Source: Aphrophora alni (lineage: Eukaryota; Arthropoda; Insecta; Hemiptera; Aphrophoridae). Taken from it: DNA of 64,000 nt. Shown here piece by piece: positions 49,099 through 58,000 of the stretch. Numbering within the stretch: the stretch's first letter is position 1; the number at the start of each line of letters is the position of its first letter. The notes under the pieces are model-generated. The model was not told where the DNA came from. It saw nothing but the letters and a program-made list of their open reading frames with translations, and made no database searches. The position numbers and the translations under genes were made by a program. The stretch lies in NCBI GenBank assembly GCA_963513935.1, contig OY740771.1:18645349-18709348 (forward strand). The letters are read 5' to 3'.

Positions 49099-52000
49099 AG
49101 CTTCTAGAATGACTGTAATAGTTCAATTTCTCATAACTGTCATTGTTAAAATAAACAACATATAATAATTTATTTCTTACAAGATAATCATACTAAAATT
49201 GATAATACTTAAAGAATAATCAATTGTTTATAAGCTAGGCCATATTGAAGAAAGTTATTGAATAAAAAAACTAATAACAAAAACTGACAAAGTTAACCCT
49301 TTAAACACAGTCTACGGAATATATCGCCAGCCCTAGTTATCCCTGAATACAGAATATTCAGCTGACACATATTTAAAAGCATACCAATAAATATAATTTG
49401 TAAATTGGCTGGTAGGGGGTAGTATAACACAGAAATGATACGGGAGACTAGGAACAATTTTGTAAATTTATCGTAATTCAATTATTAGTCAAAATTGTGT
49501 TTCCTTGCTAATTTGCTGTCTTTACAATATCCCCCAAACAATAAGTTCAATATTCCGCAGAAAAACTAGTTCTTACTAAATAGCATAAAGGAGTTCAGTT
49601 TTGTAAATGTTAGTTATAATGTTAAATAATATTAAAATATTTGCATAAATATAACCAAATAATCTAAAATAAGGAACCTTAACAAAGTAATATTTTTTCC
49701 ATAAAAATGGAAAGTAAACTCTACGGGCAGGTAGCTGTATCAGCGGCCGCACACTAAAGATTAATAATCTATCATTAATTACAAATAAATAACAAAACCA
49801 TCTAACCTCCAAAACAAGAAAACAAATAAATTTAATTATTAGGCTCAACAATTAAAGTAAAATGCTACCATAATTGTAAAACAAATCTTGTAATGGAGAA
49901 ATACAATACTAATGATTTTTGAAGTACTTTAAAAAATGAATCTTTGTCTTATGTACCCCAAACTGTTATGTCACGTTTGTTAAATATTTTAAGACCCATG
50001 ATTTCATAATTATTTTGAGACTTATTTTCAAGTATGGAAAGGAACTTCCTTTTTTTTTTAAATCGAGTATGATAGTTATGTATATCTTTTCCAGATAATT
50101 AATTTTACATTTTACCATACTCAAAATTAAATAAATATACAAATAATTGTAGACAGTCACTATTTTTAAATTAATAGAAAGTAGTTTACAATCCATGGGA
50201 GCCCTATAATTAATCCTTATAGCTCAAAACTAGACCAAGATTAGGACGCTGAACACTCTTCATTGTTTCCAAAAGTGCCAAACCTCAAAACTCAAAAGAC
50301 ATTGGAACTTGAGATCACTGCTGCATCGCCATAGTGAAAGACGAAAATGAATTGTTGTCCAATGGATCCCAGCGCACTGTAGCAACAACAAAATGTATGA
50401 GATACCCTCAGGAAAGTCAATATTCTTTGAGAAGGTGGGAGTGAGGTTACTCTGACATGAGTGGACTGAGCGATGGAGGACTGCAGAGACTGAAAGACGA
50501 CTATACCAGGTTCAAACAGTACCTGCAGATAAATCATTATATCAAGGTGACTCACGTCCCACTGCAATGTTCGCTGCTGTATCCAGAGTAGAACACATTG
50601 TGACTGGCTAGTACACCATTTTAACTTATATCTATAAATCCTATCAGGTCGAAGAAGAGACCTTGTAGTATATGCTGCTGACAGGCAGCACTGTTAATCC
50701 AGCAAGATACTCTTTAAGGACCAAGAAAGGGAATAGTACAAATTTGAACCTGATCTTAACTAACAAGAACTATTGGGTATTTTCATATTATTATATTTGG
50801 CATCATCTAATACTGGAAGCCTGCGTCAAGAAAAAGAAAATTTACAATATACAATCTGTTTATGAACCCTATTCTTTGACAAATCCAACATAATATACTA
50901 GTATTAAAAATATTAACATATATTGAAAATTAAAACAGTGCTAATAAACATTCAAAACAGCTGTTTATGTGGTTTGAAGTAATACAAGAAACAGGATAAA
51001 ATATTATTTAATAATCCAGTAAGGTTATTGATCTAATTTATTAATTGAATTTTAACAAAACCCTTTAACTAAGATTAACCTATTTATAAGTCGTTTGTAT
51101 GGATGGAATCTTTTAGAGGGACAAACTTGAAGCTGAACTGAATATCGAACATGAGAAATTATTGAAATTACAAGAATGCAATTCTACTCTCACTTATAAT
51201 CTGAAGCAGTTAGAACACTCCAAGAATCAGCTGTTGATAGAGGTAACTAAAAGTAGCCTAAACTCAAAACAAATTAGTTTAACTTAGTTCGAAATTAACC
51301 TTGTAATTTTAAAAAGATTTGATCTAACATCTAAATGAGCAGACAGAAGCTAGTATAATTTCCCTGTAAATTGACATTATCTGTGTTTTAGGATATGAAA
51401 TATAGTCGTCAAATAAACTTGTACTCTGTTTTCTCGACGATTCGACACAGAAGTTAATACTCCAATCTAATCTTTACACTTGTCTTCTTCTGTTTGGATA
51501 GTCTATTCCTTAAACATGTCAACCACGAAAGCTTCCAAAGGTATATTACATCCGAGTCACCCACCAGAAGATTCATTAACTCCACAAGCTTCAGAATCTT
51601 TCTGACATGTCTTAAGGGATTGTCAAAAACCCTAAAATCTCAATCATTTCCTGCTCAAGATGTATACATTAATTAAATAAAACCAATTTAACTCATTTTC
51701 TACAATTTTCTTTTAAACACCACATTTTAGCACAGAGGTACCTCTGTGAATATGTCGTATCATATGCGAGTGTTTCCTCGGAATGCTGTACCCTTTAATG
51801 AAACCTACTACTTGCTTTATTGTCCCTTTTTAATGAAAGATGGTCAAATGCAATTTCCTTGGAAGAATCAAGAAATCATAGTTTACTTTTCCTTAATCTA
51901 GAGATAGTCCACCTCCTCTCCTGGACTTTTTGTACCCAAATGCTAAGGGTCTACATTCCCAACTTCAGATCCTTTGTAGTTTGGTGCTGATGCTGTATTA

Positions 52001-55000
52001 GTCAGAGCGCAGTCTCTACTAAGTTTTACCTAAATTCATTGGAACCCAGTACTTTTAAAAACTATCTAACTATCTGTATAAATGCATATTCTTATTCTTC
52101 TGTTTTCTTGGACAGATACCATTAAAAATGTATTTTCTGTACATCATTAAGTACATTCCAATGAAGGTCAGCGTCCTAAGTGAAATCCCAATATCTAACT
52201 GCTTATTCCATCCTCAGTTTTGTAGTTTCCTTATGAGTAGTTTTTCTTCTACTGTCTATGTATTCATCATGGTCAGGTATAACTACTGTAAATGCTTTTA
52301 TACCTTCATGTCATCAGAGTTCATTTCCAATTTGAATTTTAAATCGATGTTATTTTGTAGTGTTGGAGACAGTCCTTAGCTTTACTTCTAAACTTCCAGT
52401 TTGGATTTTACCTGTGGAAAACAATTTTTTTCATTTTCCTAGACACAAAATATAATTTTTAGGTACTTTAATACTATTAGAGCACAACAATAAGTTTTTC
52501 TGAACAGAACTTCCACTGCCTTCTCTCGTGTCAGCCACTTGACTCTGATGGTCATCATAGTGGTTCATATTTCACTACTTTAACTTATGCCAGAAACACA
52601 TTACCTGTGTTTTAACTATGCTGGTCAATTCTCAGTGTTTTACCAAATATTCCTTTATTACATTTATTAGGTCATTCGTTTTTGTTATTAATCTTTATAT
52701 TTTGATCAAATTAGATAAAACCAGCTTTAAAAAATTAGCACTGTTATTATAACACATTTCATTGACAGTTTTTGTAGTTTGTTACTGAGAACTTTGGAAC
52801 CAACATTTTTTGAAAAGATGGCAGCTAATAATTTAGTATAAAATCTTTAAGGTGTACATTTGAGTAAATTTCAACAAAACTGTTAGAGCTGATTTTGAAA
52901 AGATTTTGCTTTCTTTTTACCATCAAATTTTGTGTTAATTATATTTTACTTTACAATTAGGAGTCAGAAAAAACTTAGAAAATAATTTTGTAAAAAATAC
53001 AACAGTTTCTGAGAAATCCGTGTTGATAGACATACATCCAGACAGACATTTTAATAAAAAATCTTTTTATACTTCGGGGGACTAAAAATTGATATATCAA
53101 AAAAAAATTGTAATAATATGCAGGAGTTATATTTTTTACAACATAAAAGTTAGCAGTTACCTAAATTAATATTATCATAATATGAAATAACCAGTTTACC
53201 TTGTTCCTGTTTAACTATTTTCTCTGCAATCTTAATCCAATTATATATTTCTTTTAAATTGTACATTCATACTCATGTTTATTAATTTCATGCTCACAGT
53301 TAGAATCAATGAAGAAGCTTGTGGATGAGCTCCGACATGAACTCAAATGTCATAGTGAGTCAGCTGATTTAGAATTGAAACAACAGTCTCAAAACATTGT
53401 AGACAATGCACAGCATTGTATCAGCGAACAACGACAGTTTAGTCTCAGTCTTGCGACACAGTTACGATATACAAAACAGGAGCTTAAAGCTATTAAGCAG
53501 GAAAACCGGTAAGACAAGAAAAGACTATGTCTTATATTGGAAAAATTTGAGTAATTTTAACTATATTATTTTTAGTTAATGTAAAACATTACTTCTTTAT
53601 CCAAACTTTTAGCAATTTAGTCGAAAATCTAATCATCCTATAAGATGATGAATCCCACATGCAATTGAACATTTGTTTTGTCAGTTAAACCACCGGTTTC
53701 TGAGACAATGTATTACAAAAACAGGACAGATGGACATAATTTTTTTAAAGTGTTTCTAGGTGATAAATACTTTGTAAACCAATGCTCAATATCAATATTT
53801 TTACAACTTTACTTTAGATTAATTTCTTATTATTTCACTGTTTAAGTTTGAATGATAAAAATTGTAATATTTCTAAAATACCAGAGCAGGCATATAAACA
53901 GTCACTTCAAACAGATTGATTTACTGCCCTCATCCCAAAAATGTAAAAATTACTAAAATACCTCAAGAGGAAAACATATAGTGCTCTATTGGATACCGAG
54001 ACATGTAGAAGTGGAGGAATTGTGACTGCAGATAAGTTGGCAAAAAAAGGTTTAGAATTTCATGTAGTCAAAAAATCTTCTGCTAAAAAATATGATCTCC
54101 TCCAAAACCATGAAATCATCAAAACTGAAGCAGCAAAAGAGGCAAAGGGGAAAAAAATTTGAGAAGATTGCCGATCTGTGAAAACTAGCAGTCTGATACC
54201 GAGGAAAGAATTAATTTGAGTACATTCTTCTGCCAATCATAGCAATTTCTTATTATTTATATTTATAGACATGTTTTTGAGTTCCTCCAACTTCAAGACC
54301 TACTTTAGTTCTGGATTCGTCCGTTAAGGCTTTCAGCTTTATATAGCTTAGCCACACATCCTACCTCTAAGCTCCACCGCCCGTGTTACTTTAGTAACTT
54401 ATTTCTTTAACATTTTAAAGTTTTGCAACATTAACTTCTGATTGGTTATAAATTTGCTTGTTAATAATGTTTTCTCCAATCATCTTTAATTAAAAGATTT
54501 CCATATTTTCCGTTATATTAGACTTTTTCCTTTGGGAAAGTGGCATTCGACATGAATAACACTATAAAGAATAGATTAAGTAAGAATAAAGAAGAAAGTG
54601 AATCATATGATAAAAATTGAATCTACAGAATAAAATTTAAGTGTAATGCAACAAATATAGCCCTAACAGGACAAAAGTTAAAAATGAGATTTAGGGAACA
54701 CATTGTCGTACAAATACGAAAAGAGAGATTCAAATTACGCTACTCATTTACTATAGCCATACCCCACGTGAATTGAAAGATTCTATGAGGTTAGACGTCT
54801 AAATATAAGATGAACCGAAAAAATATTTATCATTAATTGCTCTGCTGGACTGGTTATGTTAACAACTTCCTTTGTTTTTTCTGCTCACAGTCCTTCATTG
54901 TTCACTTCTTGTATTATGTCGGTTCACCTCTTATTCAGCCGTTATCAAATCTCATTTATTGTTTTTTATATTTGTATTGATTTATTTATCATAAACAATC

Positions 55001-58000
55001 TACATGCATTAAATCAATGCAAGTAGGAACTCCAAAACATGTCGACAAATGTAAATAATAAGAGAATGCTAGGAATGGCAGAAGATTGTACTCAAATTAA
55101 TTATGTTAATCCTAGTAGATATAATTATTATAATAATTTAGAGGAAAGAAGCTGTTGCAGACTTTAGACTAGCTACTGGTCACAAACTGTCTGCATCTCC
55201 TGATCTGTGCTGGACTTAGTCATCTGAAACAAGATGGAATGAGTCCACAAGTGTCATAGGAACAACAACTTATTCTTAGAGTATTTTCAGATTTACAAAT
55301 TCATCAATTCAGTTTTACAACAAACATAATAACATTACTTTTATTATTTATTTATTTTATAAACACAATGTTTCTTTCTTTCTATGTTTAATTTCACAAA
55401 CTTGAATGAATAATTTTCTGCTCACAGAGTACTTTTAGACTCAGTAAAATGTCTGAAAACTACAAACCATGGGCTAGAAAAAGAGTTACGAGCATTACAT
55501 AACGAAGGTATGGACTCTGACTTTGATTTAGCACATATTCGAAGGAGTTATGAAATGGAAAATTTCAGATCAAAATCTAATATAACACTGGATGATCAAC
55601 CATTGATGGTATGTGAGCGATTTGTTAAAACAATAACTAAATAGGAATTTTGATTGAAATAACCTAATCTTTATTATAAAACAATATTGAGCTTGACTTG
55701 TGAGATAATATTAGATAGAAAAAAAACTTGAACACGAGATCTCACAAAAATTACTCATGTATCACTGAGGTAACGACTTTGCCGTTGAAACGAGTTTGAT
55801 TAAGTAAACGTAATTTTTGTGAGATCTTGTGTTCAAGTTTTTTTCCTCAATCTAATCTTTAGTAGTTTTCAAAGATGATGACTGTGAGGTTTTCATCTTT
55901 ACACAAAAAGTTACAAAGATTACTTGAATAAAACGATGTTTAGGTCATTAAAACTTTCCAACTTACCTGATGTATAGACCTTATCACTCACCCCTATTTG
56001 GAGTATAAGCACTCTACGAAACAGTGCCAATGTTGTCATTAAGTATCAGTCTGATATTTTTTTAAGTTACATTTATGTACCTGATGCTTTAAAGTGGTAC
56101 ATAGGCAAAGTATACGGTACATTTGGGATCAATTTAACTAAGAGACTCCACTTTTGCGCTGATAGCCATGAAGTGTCTTGGTTGACTTTGCATTCCTAAA
56201 ATGATACCTAAACACTTTAAACAGATACATCATTCATGCACAAAATGTTTTTGTTCCTAGTTATATAGACTATGGTTTCCCTAATAATACAATACAACAT
56301 GCTCCTAACATCATAACAAAAATTGGTCAATACCATTTTTAATAATTACAGAGATTATTTCATAATTATCTGAAAAATAAAAATATTTAATAATATGGGT
56401 AATGAAATCTCAATTATTTCAGATTCTCCCCAAAGTTCTAAAAAATTATACTCTGTTTAATACTATTAAAATTTGTTTTGTTTGAGTATCGAGAAGAGTA
56501 TATATCAAGACAATTTTCTTTGAGTACAGTGTGTTATTAAATAAATTAACACTTAGCACTCTTTTGTACTTTCTACAATATTTATTGAGCATTGCCGCCG
56601 TTTACCGCTTTCTCATAAACAGCTTAAAACATATTAAAGAAACGATATACAACAGTCCCATTACGAGCTAGTTGGTTAGAGAGAAAGGGAGGGTTTAAGG
56701 ACATGGTCATGAGTTGAAGGAATAACTAATCTTTTGTTATGATTTTTGGGTTGTGGAACTTAAGTCACTTCTCCGTACCTTCTCTAACCTTAAAAAAAAA
56801 GTACCATAACATTTCCCTGGACCCTAGACAATTCCAGGATGGAGGGGAATTAAATAGCCAATAAAATAGTGAAGGCCATAGCTAACATGACACCAAACCA
56901 AAGACCTATCCTTCCCTAACTAAATGCAAGAGCTGTTGTGAATGCTTTGTTCCTGAACGAATAGATCCAAGGATGGAGGACAGGATTGACAGGAAGGCAG
57001 ATATATCACATGCAAGAGGGCTCTACAGAGCCATCACTACCCATGGTATATGCATACTCTATACCACCTTTACTGCTCGGGCCATCACTTTACCATAGTG
57101 TACACAGACACTATACCACCTTTACTGCTCTGGCCATCACTTTACCATGGTGTACACAGACACTATACCACCTTTACTGCCTGGGCCATCACTTTACCAT
57201 GGCGTACACAGACACTATACCACCTTTACTGCTCTGGCCATCACTTTACCATGGCGTACACAGACACTATACCACCTTTACTGCTCGGGCCATCACTTTA
57301 CCATAGTGTACACAGACACTATACCACCTTTACTGCTCGGGCCATCACTTTACCATAGTGTACACAGACACTATACCACCTTTACTGCTCGGGCCATCAC
57401 TTTACCATGGTGTAATCATACACTATACCACCTTTAGTGCCTGGGCCATCACTTTACCATGGCGTACACAGACACTATACCACCTTTACTGCCTGGGCCA
57501 TCATCACCTACCAATACTTACATCATTTCAATCTTAAATAATCCCCTGTTGTGATGCTGAAGAACTGAAAAGCATAAGGAAGAATGTCTGAAGAATGACC
57601 TAGTTAGCGTGTAAGAAGTAGACTATGTACATTGGGTTGTCAGAAATACTTGACTTAAATCCTTAAAGTAGACTATGGACTATGGACAGTGTTTGTCAGG
57701 AATACTTGACTTAAATCCTTAAAGTAGACTATGGACATCAGTTTGTCAGGAATACTTGACTTGGATCCTTGAAGTAAGTTTATAACATTTTCAGTGAACA
57801 ATTCAGTTAGTAACAAGACTGTGGTATCTACTATGTAAATTGTTTTCTTATTCCATTTTAAGCTACCTATGAGAATGCTGTAACTGGCAAAATGTAGCCA
57901 TTGCATTTCATTTAATTACAATGGATTCCAATATGTACCAATGGTTGTTACATTATACAGTAAAATATTATTGAACTAGTATGCTAATCAAAGGTTCCTT

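Larger units (their letters stand above)
55609..56985. other. Intron with inverted-repeat element
   Basis: The left part holds the second hammerhead-bearing inverted repeat. About 55980-56985 has no recognised feature. Confidence 0.4.

Noticed and set aside
56986..57437. Three overlapping ORFs of about 100 codons each
   Set aside because: All come from the 52-bp tandem repeat read in three frames; no start context or homology suggests a protein.
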